A stretch of DNA of 32,134 bases from Helicobacter cetorum (GCF_900198405.1 NZ_FZMR01000022.1:1-32134); one strand, 5' to 3'. Shown: positions 1 through 8,268, counted from the first letter of the stretch. Notes: generated by a model from the letters alone, not told the origin. Numbers and translations: made by a program.

Positions 1-4
1 GTAT

Positions 5-121
5 TTGTGGGGGTTTTAGGAAAACTCTAAAAACACCACAACATAGACAAACTAACAAACCCCTTAAGCCCTTGTTTTTGTCTCAAAAACATTTTATAAG
101 CCTTAGAGATAGCCCCCACAA
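5..121. repeat. 9-bp inverted repeat enclosing the small peptide frame
   Basis: TTGTGGGGG at 5-13 and CCCCCACAA at 113-121 are perfect complements about 100 bases apart, one on each side of the minus-strand peptide frame. In a minus-strand RNA they would pair the 5' leader with the 3' end. The shape fits a long-range lock like that of H. pylori aapA mRNAs, but it could be chance. Confidence 0.45.
27..92 (-). CDS. Candidate 21-residue toxin-like peptide
   Basis: A minus-strand ATG frame encodes a short peptide with a basic N-terminal half (RQKQ, then LKG) and a hydrophobic end (SLSMLWCF). A weak Shine-Dalgarno (TAAGG) lies 8 bases upstream. The start codon sits in a potential 7-bp hairpin, and 9-bp complementary arms flank the locus. 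The leader 5' of the gene shares 13 of 14 bases with the leader of the Ibs-like peptide near 30300. Known background: H. pylori AapA/IsoA type I toxins are small peptides whose mRNA is silenced by 5'-3' long-range pairing. I see no sequence match to AapA peptides. No antisense promoter is visible, and the locus may continue left of the window. The call is inference. Confidence 0.27.
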   Translation of the reverse strand: MFLRQKQGLKGFVSLSMLWCF

Positions 122-131
122 CAAACCCTAT

Positions 132-1151
132 TTAAATATGCACAATGCGTTCATAAGGCTTTGGAATATCTATCTCTTGGTTTAAGGCTAAAGCACTTTG
201 AAGACACCAAAAAGGATTTTTAAGTAATTCTCTAGCTAAAAAGATAGCATCAGCGCTTTGGCTAGAAATGATTTTTTGTGCCATTTTAGCATCACTTAAC
301 GCCCCTCCAGCAATGGTAATTTTACCTAGCGCGTCTTTTAACAAGCTCGCTTGTTCAATTTGATAGCCCGGATACACTCTAATAGGCACTTCTACTACAC
401 CTCCACAGCTCACATCTAAAGCATCATACAAATGGCTCAAAGGCTCTAAAAGTTTAATAAAATCCTTAGCACTATTGCCATTTTGATGATAATCATCAGC
501 AGAAATACGCACAATTAAGGGCATATTAGGAAGAACGCTTTTAATGGATTCTAAAATTTCTTGTAATAATAAGGCTCTATTTTGTCCGTATTTATCAGTG
601 CGCTTATTGCTTAAGGGCGATAAAAATGAGCTAAGTAAGTAACCATGAGCGGCATGGATTTCTAGCATATCAAAGCCGCACTCTTTAGCCCTTAAGGCTG
701 ATTTTTTAAAATCTTCAATGACTTGCTTAATGTCATTAGTATCCATTTCTTTAGGGGTAGGGAACTTATCATTAAAACTAATAGCACTTGGTGCGATTAA
801 GGGCGTGTTTTTAAGAGAGCTTTTACGCCCGGCATGATTGATTTGAATCGCCATTGTTGTGCCATAAGCATGGCATTTTTCAACGATATTTTTAAGCCCC
901 TCTATATGAGCGTCATCATAAATGCCTAAATCTTGTGCTGAAATGCGCCCATTCTCACACACCGCACTAGCCTCTATGATGATTAAGCCTACTTGCCCTA
1001 TAGCACGAGCTACATAATGGTGCAAATGCCAGTCATTCACAAAGCCATCAACTGCCATATATTGGTCCATGGGTGCCATAACCACTCTGTTTTTTATCGT
1101 GCAATTAGCGATTTTATAAGGGCTAAAAAGCAAGGTTTTTTCTTTTTTCAT
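132..1151 (-). CDS. NADH:flavin oxidoreductase, Old Yellow Enzyme family (YqjM-like)
   Basis: A 339-residue FMN TIM-barrel ene-reductase of the short YqjM/NamA type. Such enzymes use NAD(P)H to reduce activated C=C bonds; the substrate here is unknown. Visible landmarks are MAPM near residue 25, INHAGRK near 105-111, the FMN/substrate histidines H166 and H169 in EIHAAHGYLLSSFLSP, and the phosphate-binding end of the barrel (AGGALS, then FLAREL). The length suits a stand-alone barrel without the C-terminal FeS/FAD domains of dienoyl-CoA reductases. The start is set at 1151 because AAGGAAA lies just upstream; a longer ATG frame at 1187 would overlap the -10 box. Oddity: D29 replaces the redox-tuning cysteine of YqjM while Y31 is kept. 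It has its own promoter downstream of panC on the same strand. I do not recall it from the H. pylori core, so it may be accessory. Confidence 0.88.
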   Translation of the reverse strand: MKKEKTLLFSPYKIANCTIKNRVVMAPMDQYMAVDGFVNDWHLHHYVARAIGQVGLIIIEASAVCENGRISAQDLGIYDDAHIEGLKNIVEKCHAYGTTMAIQINHAGRKSSLKNTPLIAPSAISFNDKFPTPKEMDTNDIKQVIEDFKKSALRAKECGFDMLEIHAAHGYLLSSFLSPLSNKRTDKYGQNRALLLQEILESIKSVLPNMPLIVRISADDYHQNGNSAKDFIKLLEPLSHLYDALDVSCGGVVEVPIRVYPGYQIEQASLLKDALGKITIAGGALSDAKMAQKIISSQSADAIFLARELLKNPFWCLQSALALNQEIDIPKPYERIVHI

Positions 1152-1185
1152 GATTATTTCCTTTCTTATCTTAAAAATAGCGACC

Positions 1186-1191
1186 ATTATA
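1186..1191 (-). promoter_or_regulatory. -10 box of the OYE gene
   Basis: A perfect TATAAT on the minus strand about 35 bases upstream of the chosen ATG at 1151. No clear -35 element is visible, as is usual for Helicobacter housekeeping promoters. Confidence 0.6.
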
Positions 1192-1297
1192 ATTGAAAAA
1201 GGTAAAAAGATTTTGTGGTTTGTATCTTAGAGTTTTTAAACAGAGCCAAAAATTAATTAAAAGCCAAAGAAAAAAATGCTTAACCCCTAGCTTTTAT

Positions 1298-2128
1298 TCA
1301 CACCCACAAATTATCTAAAAGCCTGGTTTTACCCACACACACCGCTACTAAAACAAGTGTGTTAAGGGGCTCTATGATTTTTAAAGGTTCTAGTTTATGG
1401 TTACAAAATTCTAAATAATTCACTTCCAAGTTCTCTAAAACTTTAAGCCCTATAGCTTGAAGCTCATCACACGCCTTTTCGCCCTTATCTATGGCCTGTT
1501 TGATATTTTCTAAGGCTTTAGGGATTGCTAGGGCTTGTTTCCTTTCAAATTCATTCAAATACACATTCCTAGAGCTTAAAGCGAGATTGTCAAAATCACG
1601 CACAATTTCACACGGCACAATCTCAGTATCTAAAAGCAAGTCTTTTACCATGTGTTGAATGATTAAAAGCTGTTGAGCGTCCTTTTTACCAAAATACGCT
1701 CTAGTAGGACAAATGAGATGAAACAATCTTAACACCACTTGCACCACCCCATCAAAATGCCCCTTCCTTAAAGCCCCCTCTAAAGAGTTCGCTAAAAATT
1801 TAGGGACATAGAGTTCTAAGCGTTGCCCTATTTCATAGGGATACATCTCATTAGCTTTAGGGATAAACACCGCATTAACACCTACTTCTTCACATAAGCT
1901 CAAATCTTTTTCTAAAACTCGGGGGTAAGCGTTAAAATCTTCGTTAGCCCCAAATTGTGTGGGATTAACAAAAATGCTAACAATAGTATGAATATTTTCT
2001 TTCAAACTTCTTTCTATTAAGCTTTGATGACCTTTGTGTAAGGCTCCCATAGTCGGCACAAAACCCACGCTTTCTTTTAAACTCTTACGATATTTTTTTA
2101 AATCAGCGATAGTTTCTAAAACTTGCAT
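1298..2128 (-). CDS. panC: Pantothenate synthetase
   Basis: Joins D-pantoate and beta-alanine with ATP to form pantothenate, the coenzyme A precursor, in the cytoplasm. At 276 residues it has the usual size. The nucleotidyltransferase fold is marked by [14 protein letters not shown] near 25-38 (HIGH-like), NPTQFG near 55, [10 protein letters not shown] near 145-155 and [10 protein letters not shown] near 185-195 (KMSKS-like). Its ATG follows the pyrF stop with no gap, so the two are surely co-transcribed and probably translationally coupled. The same pair occurs in H. pylori (HP0006-HP0005). Confidence 0.97.
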   Translation of the reverse strand: MQVLETIADLKKYRKSLKESVGFVPTMGALHKGHQSLIERSLKENIHTIVSIFVNPTQFGANEDFNAYPRVLEKDLSLCEEVGVNAVFIPKANEMYPYEIGQRLELYVPKFLANSLEGALRKGHFDGVVQVVLRLFHLICPTRAYFGKKDAQQLLIIQHMVKDLLLDTEIVPCEIVRDFDNLALSSRNVYLNEFERKQALAIPKALENIKQAIDKGEKACDELQAIGLKVLENLEVNYLEFCNHKLEPLKIIEPLNTLVLVAVCVGKTRLLDNLWV

Positions 2129-2812
2129 CTAGCAATCCTTTAAAAGCTCTAAAACAATTTCTCTAGGCTCTTTAGCTTGATAAATAGGACGACCCACCAC
2201 GATAAAATCGCTTAGATTTTCTCTGGCTTCTTTAGCGTTAGCCACCCTTTCTTGGTCTTCTTTATCGCCTTTATTGAGTCTAATACCAGGTGTTAAGGTT
2301 AAAAAGTCCTTACCCAAGCTCTCTTTAATCGCCAAACTTTCAAACACCGAACACACCACCCCATCAATGCCACTTTCTTTGCCTATAGCGCTTAACTTTA
2401 TAGCTTGAGCTTTCAAAGGGGCGTTATATACACTCAAAAATTCTTCTTCACCAAAACTTGTTAAAGCACTTACACCCATAATTAAGGGGCGTTTTTTTAA
2501 GGCATTTAGGCGTTGCATTAAAGTTTGCATAGCAGTCTTGCCACTACTTAAATGAATGGTTAGCATATCAATGTCTAATTTCGCGCATTCTAGTGCGGCA
2601 TTTGCCATAGTATAAGGAATATCATAGAGTTTCAAATCCAAAAAAATCTTAAAATTTTCATCAATCTCTTTAATTTCATCTAAAAAAACAAACCCATCTC
2701 TTATAAAAGACCTAAGTCCCACCTTAGCCCATAAATCCAAGCCCTTTAATTCCTTTAATAAAGAGAGATTATCTTTTTTTTCTTCTAAGTCTAATGCGAC
2801 ACATAATTGCAT
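2129..2812 (-). CDS. pyrF: Orotidine 5'-phosphate decarboxylase
   Basis: The last step of de novo UMP synthesis: decarboxylation of OMP. The 227-residue TIM barrel starts with MQLCVALDLEE. The catalytic signature DLKLYDIPYTM (Asp-x-Lys...Asp) is near residues 58-68, and the phosphate-binding end is TPGIR...VVGRPI near 173-208. Start: AAAGGGC lies just upstream of the ATG. It is the first gene of a pyrF-panC operon with a TATAAT promoter, divergent from the carbonic anhydrase gene. Confidence 0.97.
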   Translation of the reverse strand: MQLCVALDLEEKKDNLSLLKELKGLDLWAKVGLRSFIRDGFVFLDEIKEIDENFKIFLDLKLYDIPYTMANAALECAKLDIDMLTIHLSSGKTAMQTLMQRLNALKKRPLIMGVSALTSFGEEEFLSVYNAPLKAQAIKLSAIGKESGIDGVVCSVFESLAIKESLGKDFLTLTPGIRLNKGDKEDQERVANAKEARENLSDFIVVGRPIYQAKEPREIVLELLKDC

Positions 2813-2841
2813 AAAAGCCCTTTAAAATGTAGAATAACGCC

Positions 2842-2847
2842 ATTATA
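2842..2847 (-). promoter_or_regulatory. -10 box of the pyrF-panC operon
   Basis: TATAAT on the minus strand, about 30 bases upstream of the pyrF ATG. The divergent carbonic anhydrase gene begins 90 bases to the right, so both promoters lie in the 124-base gap. Confidence 0.55.
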
Positions 2848-2936
2848 ACAAAAAGAAATTTAAGAACTTTAGCTATGATAAGCGTTTTAAAAATAAAACG
2901 AAGTTTCATAAAAATTAGATTCTATAAGGGTTAAGC

Positions 2937-3599
2937 GTGATTAAAGCATTTTTAGGGGCATTAGAATTTCAAGAAAATGAATATGAAGAGTTAAAAGAGC
3001 TTTATGAGAGTTTAAAAGCTAAGCAAAAGCCCCATACTTTGTTTATTTCCTGTGTGGATTCACGAGTAGTGCCAAATTTAATCACAGGCATAAAGCCTGG
3101 CGAATTGTATGTGATTCGTAATATGGGCAATATTGTGCCACCAAGTGAGCTAACTTGCCAAGAGCAAGCCCTTTCTATTATTGCAAGCATTGAATACGCT
3201 ATCGTGCATGTAGGCATTCAAAACATCATTATTTGTGGGCATAGCAATTGCGGGGCTTGTGGGAGCATTCATCTAATTGATGATGAAAAAACAAGAGCTA
3301 AAACCCCCTATATTGAAAGCTGGATTAAATTCTTAGAGCCTATTAAAGAAGAATTAGAAAACTATCCGCATTTTAGCAATCATTCTGCAAAGCGTATGTG
3401 GCTTACAGAGCGTTTGAATGTGCGTTTGCAACTCAAAAATCTTTTAAGCTATGATTTCATTAAAGAGAGAGTGGCTAAAAATGAATTGAAAATTTTTGGC
3501 TGGCATTATGTGATAGAAACCGGTAAAATTTATAATTATGATTTTGAAAGTCATGTCTTTAGACCTATTGAGAAAAAAGATAAAACAAAGGATATTTGA
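2937..3599 (+). CDS. icfA: Beta-class carbonic anhydrase
   Basis: Interconverts CO2 and bicarbonate in the cytoplasm, important in gastric Helicobacter for pH buffering and carboxylation. The 220-residue protein has the beta-CA zinc site C39, D41, H102 and C105, the Asp41-Arg43 dyad in CVDSRVVPN, and CGHSNCGAC at 100-108. Translation starts at GTG, with AAGGG a few bases upstream; no ATG is suitably placed. Its stop overlaps the kdsA start by one base (TGATG), so it heads an icfA-kdsA-ribH-nusB run as in H. pylori (HP0004 to HP0001). Confidence 0.95.
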   Translation: MIKAFLGALEFQENEYEELKELYESLKAKQKPHTLFISCVDSRVVPNLITGIKPGELYVIRNMGNIVPPSELTCQEQALSIIASIEYAIVHVGIQNIIICGHSNCGACGSIHLIDDEKTRAKTPYIESWIKFLEPIKEELENYPHFSNHSAKRMWLTERLNVRLQLKNLLSYDFIKERVAKNELKIFGWHYVIETGKIYNYDFESHVFRPIEKKDKTKDI

Positions 3600-4414
3600 T
3601 GAAGCCACTTAAAAGCGTTTTAATTGCTGGGCCATGCGTCATTGAGAGCTTAGAAAATCTAAGAAGTATCGCTACCAAGTTACAACCCCTAGCAAAGAAT
3701 GAAGAGCTAGATTTTTATTTTAAAGCGAGTTTTGACAAGGCTAATCGCACGAGTTTAGAAAGTTACAGAGGGCCTGGTTTAGAAAAGGGCTTAGAAATGT
3801 TGCAAATGATTAAAGATGAATTTGGCTATCAAATTTTAACCGATGTGCATGAAAGCTATCAAGTAAGTGCTGTAGCAAAAGTGGCGGATATTTTACAAAT
3901 TCCGGCATTTTTATGCCGTCAAACGGATTTGATTGTAGAAGCGAGCAAAACAGATGCCATCATCAACATCAAAAAAGGGCAATTTATGAACCCAAAAGAC
4001 ATGCAATATTCTGTCTTAAAAGCCCTTAAAACTAGAGATAGTAGTATTTCTAACCCCACTTATGAAAACGCCCTAAAAAACGGCGTATGGTTATGTGAAA
4101 GGGGGAGTAGCTTTGGGTATGGGAATTTGGTTGTAGATATGCGTTCTTTAAAGATAATGCGAGAGTTTGCCCCTGTGATTTTTGATGCCACTCATAGCGT
4201 GCAAATGCCAGGGGGTGCGAAGGGGAAAAGTTCTGGGGATAGCTCTTTTGCCCCTATTTTAGCCAGAGCTGCAGCTGCAGTGGGTATTGATGGGTTGTTT
4301 GCTGAAACACATATTGACCCCAAAAACGCCCTAAGTGATGGGGCAAACATGCTCAAACCTGATGAGCTTGAAAGCTTGGTAAGAGACATACTGAAAATTC
4401 AAAATTTATTTTAA
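3599..4414 (+). CDS. kdsA: Kdo-8-phosphate synthase
   Basis: Condenses phosphoenolpyruvate with arabinose 5-phosphate to give Kdo-8-P for the LPS inner core. The 271-residue TIM barrel shows AGPCVIES at 10-17, [24 protein letters not shown], the [11 protein letters not shown] loop, [10 protein letters not shown] and [16 protein letters not shown]13 in GPCVIES marks the metal-dependent class; metal-independent enzymes have Asn there. The ATG at 3599 is preferred over an in-frame TTG one codon earlier because AAAGGAT is well spaced. It overlaps the carbonic anhydrase stop by one base and is followed 10 bases later by ribH. Confidence 0.97.
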   Translation: MKPLKSVLIAGPCVIESLENLRSIATKLQPLAKNEELDFYFKASFDKANRTSLESYRGPGLEKGLEMLQMIKDEFGYQILTDVHESYQVSAVAKVADILQIPAFLCRQTDLIVEASKTDAIINIKKGQFMNPKDMQYSVLKALKTRDSSISNPTYENALKNGVWLCERGSSFGYGNLVVDMRSLKIMREFAPVIFDATHSVQMPGGAKGKSSGDSSFAPILARAAAAVGIDGLFAETHIDPKNALSDGANMLKPDELESLVRDILKIQNLF

Positions 4415-4424
4415 AGGAAAATTC

Positions 4425-4895
4425 ATGCAACTAATAGAGGGAAAATTACAACTACAGGGGAATGAAAGAATCGCTATTTTAACATCTCGTTTTAATCATA
4501 TTATCACAGACAGATTAAAAGAAGGGGCAATGGATTGTTTTAAGAGACATGGGGGCAATGAAAAGCTTTTAGACATTATTCTAGTGCCTGGGGCTTATGA
4601 ATTGCCCTTTATCTTAGACAGATTATTAGAGAGTAAAAAATATGATGGCGTGTGTGTTCTAGGAGCGATTATTAGAGGGGGGACTCCGCATTTTGATTAT
4701 GTGAGTGCGGAAGCGACTAAGGGCATTGCAAACACGATGTTAAAATACAACTTACCGGTAAGCTTTGGAGTGCTAACGACTGATAATATTGAACAAGCGA
4801 TTGAAAGAGCAGGAAGTAAAGCCGGAAATAAAGGCTTTGAAGCGATGAGCACGCTCATTGAACTACTAAGCTTGTGTGAAACTCTTAAGGGTTAA
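4425..4895 (+). CDS. ribH: 6,7-dimethyl-8-ribityllumazine synthase
   Basis: The penultimate step of riboflavin synthesis, joining the pyrimidinedione to dihydroxybutanone phosphate. The 156-residue subunit has [11 protein letters not shown] near 21-31, VPGAYELPF near 53-61, the catalytic histidine in [14 protein letters not shown] near 76-90 and [15 protein letters not shown] near 110-125. Length is typical of the icosahedral enzyme family. AAAGGAAA precedes the ATG. It lies between kdsA and nusB with very short gaps, so it is probably in the same transcript. Confidence 0.97.
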   Translation: MQLIEGKLQLQGNERIAILTSRFNHIITDRLKEGAMDCFKRHGGNEKLLDIILVPGAYELPFILDRLLESKKYDGVCVLGAIIRGGTPHFDYVSAEATKGIANTMLKYNLPVSFGVLTTDNIEQAIERAGSKAGNKGFEAMSTLIELLSLCETLKG

Positions 4896-4896
4896 A

Positions 4897-5304
4897 ATGG
4901 CGACACGAACTCAAGCTAGGGGAGCTGTGATTGAATTATTGTATGCGTTTGAGAGTGGGAATGAAGAAATTAAAAAAATCGCAACTAGTATGTTAGAAGA
5001 AAAAAAGATTAAAAATAATCAACTCGCTTTTGCATTAAGTCTTTTTAATGGCGTGTTAGAAAAAATCGCCGAAATTGACACTCTCATTCAACCGCATTTA
5101 AAAGACTGGGATTTCAAACGCTTGGGGAGTATGGAAAAGGCGATTTTACGCTTAGGGGCGTATGAAATTTGCTTCACACCCACACAAAACCCTATCATCA
5201 TCAATGAGTGTATAGAGCTTGGCAAACTCTATGCTGAGCCTAACACCCCTAAATTTTTAAACGCTATCTTGGATTCTTTGAGCAAGAAGTTACAAGGAGT
5301 TTAA
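4897..5304 (+). CDS. nusB: Transcription antitermination factor NusB
   Basis: With NusE (S10) it binds boxA RNA and supports antitermination of rRNA operons. The 135-residue all-helical protein begins MATRTQARGAVIELLYAFE, the usual NusB opening, and keeps RLGSMEKAILRLGAYEI in the middle and LGKLYAEPNTPKFLNAILD at the end. The ATG one base after the ribH stop is chosen: AAGGG is well placed, and a longer frame would overlap ribH. It is the last intact gene of the carbonic anhydrase-kdsA-ribH-nusB run. Confidence 0.95.
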   Translation: MATRTQARGAVIELLYAFESGNEEIKKIATSMLEEKKIKNNQLAFALSLFNGVLEKIAEIDTLIQPHLKDWDFKRLGSMEKAILRLGAYEICFTPTQNPIIINECIELGKLYAEPNTPKFLNAILDSLSKKLQGV

Positions 5305-5307
5305 GGA

Positions 5308-5472
5308 ATGCGAGTTTTTGCTTGCTATCAAAAAGAAGGCAATTTAGAATTTCACTACAACACCTTGTTACATTTTGGCTCTAGCTGGGAGTTGCTGGGT
5401 AATATTGTTTTGGCAAAATCCTGGTAGTGCCATACCATAATAGCAAAAATAAACTAAGCCAAAAGTCAAAAT
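5308..5472 (+). pseudogene. Decayed gene downstream of nusB
   Basis: A 39-codon frame at 5308-5427 starts at an ATG 3 bases after the nusB stop, with AGGAG at a good distance. It looks genuinely coding (MRVFACYQKEGNLEFHYN..., then WELLGNIVLA) and ends at TAG after a run of four A. Removing one A would continue it as NPGSAIP, and another frame then runs PYHNSKNKLSQKS to about 5470. This reads as a truncated gene with two frameshifts, once the last gene of the operon. The family is not recognised. The sequence then passes directly into the flgG relic. Confidence 0.45.
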
Positions 5473-5580
5473 CTAGCGTTTAAGAGAATTGACTGTTTGA
5501 AAGCATAGCATCTGCAGTTTGAATGCTCTTAGAATTAGCCTTATAGGCTCTTTGGGCGGTAATTAAATCTGTCATTTCTT
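5473..5580 (-). pseudogene. Relic of flgG (3' end)
   Basis: These 108 bases are almost identical to 23512-23618, the end of intact flgG, in the same orientation. Translated on the minus strand it reads MTDLITAQRAYKANSKSIQ, then TADAML, as in the FlgG C-terminus with one Glu-to-Lys change. A single-base insertion then shifts the frame just before the original stop. The middle and 5' part of the gene (roughly 690 bases) is missing, and the homology jumps straight to flgG upstream DNA at 5581. Confidence 0.85.
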
Positions 5581-5690
5581 ATATACACTACTAATAACTA
5601 ATATAGGGCAGTAAGTCATTTATTTACTTTAGATTAAATCAAAAATAGAATTAAAATTAAAAATTTATTTAAGGAGTAATAGTAGAATGA
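5581..5690. repeat. Duplicate of the flgG upstream region
   Basis: 5581-5690 matches 24311-24415, the region upstream of intact flgG, with few differences: a short ACTAATA duplication, and the flgG -10 box mutated from TATAAT to TTTAAT on the minus strand. The plus-strand end of the repeat (TTTATTTAAGGAGTAATAG) now forms the start of the tlpB leader. Confidence 0.8.
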
Positions 5691-5764
5691 GTGGCATGCT
5701 TTTAGGCTTTGGATTTTTACTTAGAAAAGTAAAAATTCGGGGGGGGGGGGGCATTAAAAGCTAA
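5687..5764 (+). CDS. Possible upstream ORF carrying the poly-G tract
   Basis: ATG with AAGGAG 10 bases upstream opens a 25-codon frame (MSGMLLGFGFLLRKVKIR, a short glycine run, IKS) that contains the G13 tract and stops 30 bases before the tlpB ATG. G-tract length would change the reading frame and where this small frame ends. With 12 or 15 G it would stop next to the tlpB ribosome binding site; with 14 it would stop right after the tract. Whether it is translated is unknown. Confidence 0.3.
   Translation: MSGMLLGFGFLLRKVKIRGGGGIKS
5739..5751 (+). repeat. Poly-G tract (13 G) in the tlpB leader
   Basis: A run of 13 guanines 43 bases upstream of the tlpB start. Such runs change length by slipped-strand mispairing. 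In H. pylori a homopolymeric G repeat in the tlpB leader is the target of the small RNA RepG, and its length sets the level of tlpB and the downstream glycosyltransferase gene. The same arrangement is seen here. RepG itself is not recognised in this window. Confidence 0.9.
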
Positions 5765-5794
5765 AGTTTATATTGGATAAAAGGATATTAGATA

Positions 5795-7477
5795 ATGTTT
5801 GCTTCGCTTGGTGCAAGGATTGTTGCGGTAGTGCTTGTAGCTTTAGTTTTATTAGGAGGGTTTTCTATAGGCGTGGTTCAAATCATGCAAAAAGATGCGT
5901 TAGGGCAGTTAATGGGGCATTTGCAAAAAGGGCAGTATGAAAAGCGTGAAAAAACCCTTGCCTATACCACAAGACTTCTTGAACAAGGTATTCATGAGTA
6001 TTATAAAAGTTTTGATAATGCTACGGCTAGAAAAATGGCATTAGATTATTTTAAGCGTATTAATGATGATAAAGGCATGATTTATATGGTTGTGGTGGAT
6101 AAAAATGGAGTAGTATTATTTGACCCTGTTAACCCCCAAACTGTAGGAAAATCTGGACTTAGTGCACAAAGCGTGGATGGGGTGTATTATGTTCGGGGTT
6201 ATTTGGAGGCCGCAAATAAAGGTGGGGGCTATACTTATTATAAAATGCCAAAATATGATGGGGGTATTCCAGAGAAAAAATTTGCCTATTCTCATTATGA
6301 CGAAGCGTCTCAAATGGTTATTGTAGCAACCTCATATTACACAGATATTAATGCTGAAAACAAGATGATAACTCAAAGCGTTGATTATCTTTTTAAACAA
6401 AACACGACTAAATTATTCATTTATTTGTCTGTAATTACCATTATTTTAGGTATTTTGGCTTTAATTTATGCTAGATTAAGGATTGTCAAACGCATTGATG
6501 GACTGGTCGTAAAAATCAATGCTTTCAGTCGTGGGGATAAAGATTTAAGTGCAAAAATTGATGTAGATAAGCGTAATGATGAAATCTCGCAAGTAGGCAA
6601 TGGAGTCAATCTATTTGTGGAAAATGTGCGTTTGATTATAGAAGAGATTAAGGGGATTTCAGCAAATAATAAAAGTGCTATGGATAAGCTGACACAAATT
6701 ACTACTATTTCACAAAAGGACATGCAAGATTCTTCAGTGGCTATGAATTCTATTAGAGAAAGGGCTACAGGAGTGGCTAGTGCAGTGATAAGCTCTGTAG
6801 AGCAGTCTCAAGGCTTGAGAAAGCGTTTGGTTGAAACACAAGAGCTTGTAAAAGAAAGTAGCGTTGCTATTGAAGATTTGTTTGTTCAAATTACAGAGAG
6901 TGCACACACTGAAGAAGAGTTAGCTAACAAGGTGGAGCAACTAAGCAAGAATGCTGATGATGTGAAATCAATTTTGCATATCATAAATGATATTGCTGAC
7001 CAAACTAACTTATTAGCTTTAAACGCAGCTATTGAGGCTGCAAGAGCAGGCGAGCATGGAAGAGGTTTTGCAGTCGTAGCTGATGAAGTGAGAAATCTAG
7101 CCGGACGCACTCAAAAATCTTTAAGTGAAATTAATTCTACTATTGGAGTGATTGTGCAAGAAATTAGCGATGTTTCAGCACAAATGACGCTTAATTCGCA
7201 AAAAATTGAAGAACTCAGCAACATGAGCAAAGATGTGCAAGAAACTTATGAAAAAATGAGTGATAATCTAAGCTCTGTTGTTTTAGATAGTAATAAAAGC
7301 ATGGACGATTATGCGCAATCTGGAAAGCAAATTGAGATAATTGTGCAAGATTTCGTTGAGGTAGAGAAAGTTGCCTCCAATACTTTGGCTAGTTCATCAG
7401 AAATTTTAGATATTGCTACTAATGTCAATCAAACGACCATGCATTTAGACAAGCAAGTCAATTTATTTAAAACTTAA
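5795..7477 (+). CDS. tlpB: Methyl-accepting chemotaxis receptor TlpB
   Basis: An inner-membrane chemoreceptor that signals to CheA/CheW. It is 560 residues long. TM1 is about 8-30 and a periplasmic single sensor domain (Cache/PAS-like) about 31-205, containing [16 protein letters not shown]2 is about 207-226 and is followed by HAMP at 228-280. A long coiled-coil signalling domain has its tip near 395-430 ([18 protein letters not shown]). H. pylori TlpB senses acid and binds urea through an aspartate; D110 in LFDP is probably the equivalent residue, by recalled alignment. The ATG has AAAGGAT upstream. It is identified as TlpB by the poly-G leader and the following glycosyltransferase. A flgG relic lies immediately upstream. 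Confidence 0.9.
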   Translation: MFASLGARIVAVVLVALVLLGGFSIGVVQIMQKDALGQLMGHLQKGQYEKREKTLAYTTRLLEQGIHEYYKSFDNATARKMALDYFKRINDDKGMIYMVVVDKNGVVLFDPVNPQTVGKSGLSAQSVDGVYYVRGYLEAANKGGGYTYYKMPKYDGGIPEKKFAYSHYDEASQMVIVATSYYTDINAENKMITQSVDYLFKQNTTKLFIYLSVITIILGILALIYARLRIVKRIDGLVVKINAFSRGDKDLSAKIDVDKRNDEISQVGNGVNLFVENVRLIIEEIKGISANNKSAMDKLTQITTISQKDMQDSSVAMNSIRERATGVASAVISSVEQSQGLRKRLVETQELVKESSVAIEDLFVQITESAHTEEELANKVEQLSKNADDVKSILHIINDIADQTNLLALNAAIEAARAGEHGRGFAVVADEVRNLAGRTQKSLSEINSTIGVIVQEISDVSAQMTLNSQKIEELSNMSKDVQETYEKMSDNLSSVVLDSNKSMDDYAQSGKQIEIIVQDFVEVEKVASNTLASSSEILDIATNVNQTTMHLDKQVNLFKT

Positions 7478-7512
7478 GCTACAATTTTATAAAAAAAGAG
7501 AGTGGTATTGAA

Positions 7513-8268
7513 TTGTTAAAAGTATCTGTGATTACTGCGAGTTTCAATAGTGAAAAAACGATTGAAGATACCATTCTTTCAGTGTTTAATCAAACTTATA
7601 AAAATATTGAATACATCATTATAGATGGGGCTAGCACGGATAGAACCTTAGAAATCATTCAAAAATATAAGGATAAAATCGCTTGTGTAGTGAGCGAAAA
7701 AGATAAGGGCATTTATGATGCTATGAATAAGGGCATAAGGCGTGCGAGTGGGGATATTATCGCCTTATTAAATAGCGATGATTTTTATACCGATGGATTT
7801 GTGGTAGAAAAAGTGGTGCATGAGTTTGAAAAGAAGAATTGCGATAGCGTGTATGCTGATTTGGTTTTTGTAAAACCTAGTTGTTTAGAAAAAGTGGTGC
7901 GTTATTATGAAAGTGGGGAGTTTAATCCTAAGACTTTGCTTTATGGCATTGTGCCAGCACACCCTACACTCTTTATTAAAAAAGAAATTTATGAACGCTA
8001 TGGATTATACAAAACAGATTATAAGATTTCAGCGGACTTTGAGATGATAATTCGTTTGTTTGTGGTGCAAAAAATTAGCTTTTCTTACTTGAAAGAAGTG
8101 TTAGTTACAATGCGAATGGGTGGGGTTAGCACGAATGGGTTAAAAAGCCTTTTGTTGCGGAATAAAGAAAATATAAGAGCATGTAAAGAAAATGGCATTC
8201 AAGCGAATTATCTTTCCATGCTTTTAAAATACCCTAGAAAAATTATGGGTCTGTTTAAAAAGGTTTGA
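7513..8268 (+). CDS. Family 2 glycosyltransferase (HP0102-like)
   Basis: A 251-residue cytoplasmic GT-A glycosyltransferase. The N-terminus has SVITASFNSEKTIEDTILS and IIDGASTDRT; the metal/nucleotide-sugar motif LLNSDD is near residue 95. It has no membrane spans. The start is TTG with only a weak GAGAG upstream, and the gap to tlpB is 35 bases, so it probably depends on tlpB transcription or translation. In H. pylori the gene downstream of tlpB acts in LPS O-chain synthesis and is controlled with tlpB by RepG. The same role is inferred here, linking chemotaxis and surface sugar variation to the poly-G tract. The exact sugar donor cannot be read from the sequence. Confidence 0.88.
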   Translation: MLKVSVITASFNSEKTIEDTILSVFNQTYKNIEYIIIDGASTDRTLEIIQKYKDKIACVVSEKDKGIYDAMNKGIRRASGDIIALLNSDDFYTDGFVVEKVVHEFEKKNCDSVYADLVFVKPSCLEKVVRYYESGEFNPKTLLYGIVPAHPTLFIKKEIYERYGLYKTDYKISADFEMIIRLFVVQKISFSYLKEVLVTMRMGGVSTNGLKSLLLRNKENIRACKENGIQANYLSMLLKYPRKIMGLFKKV

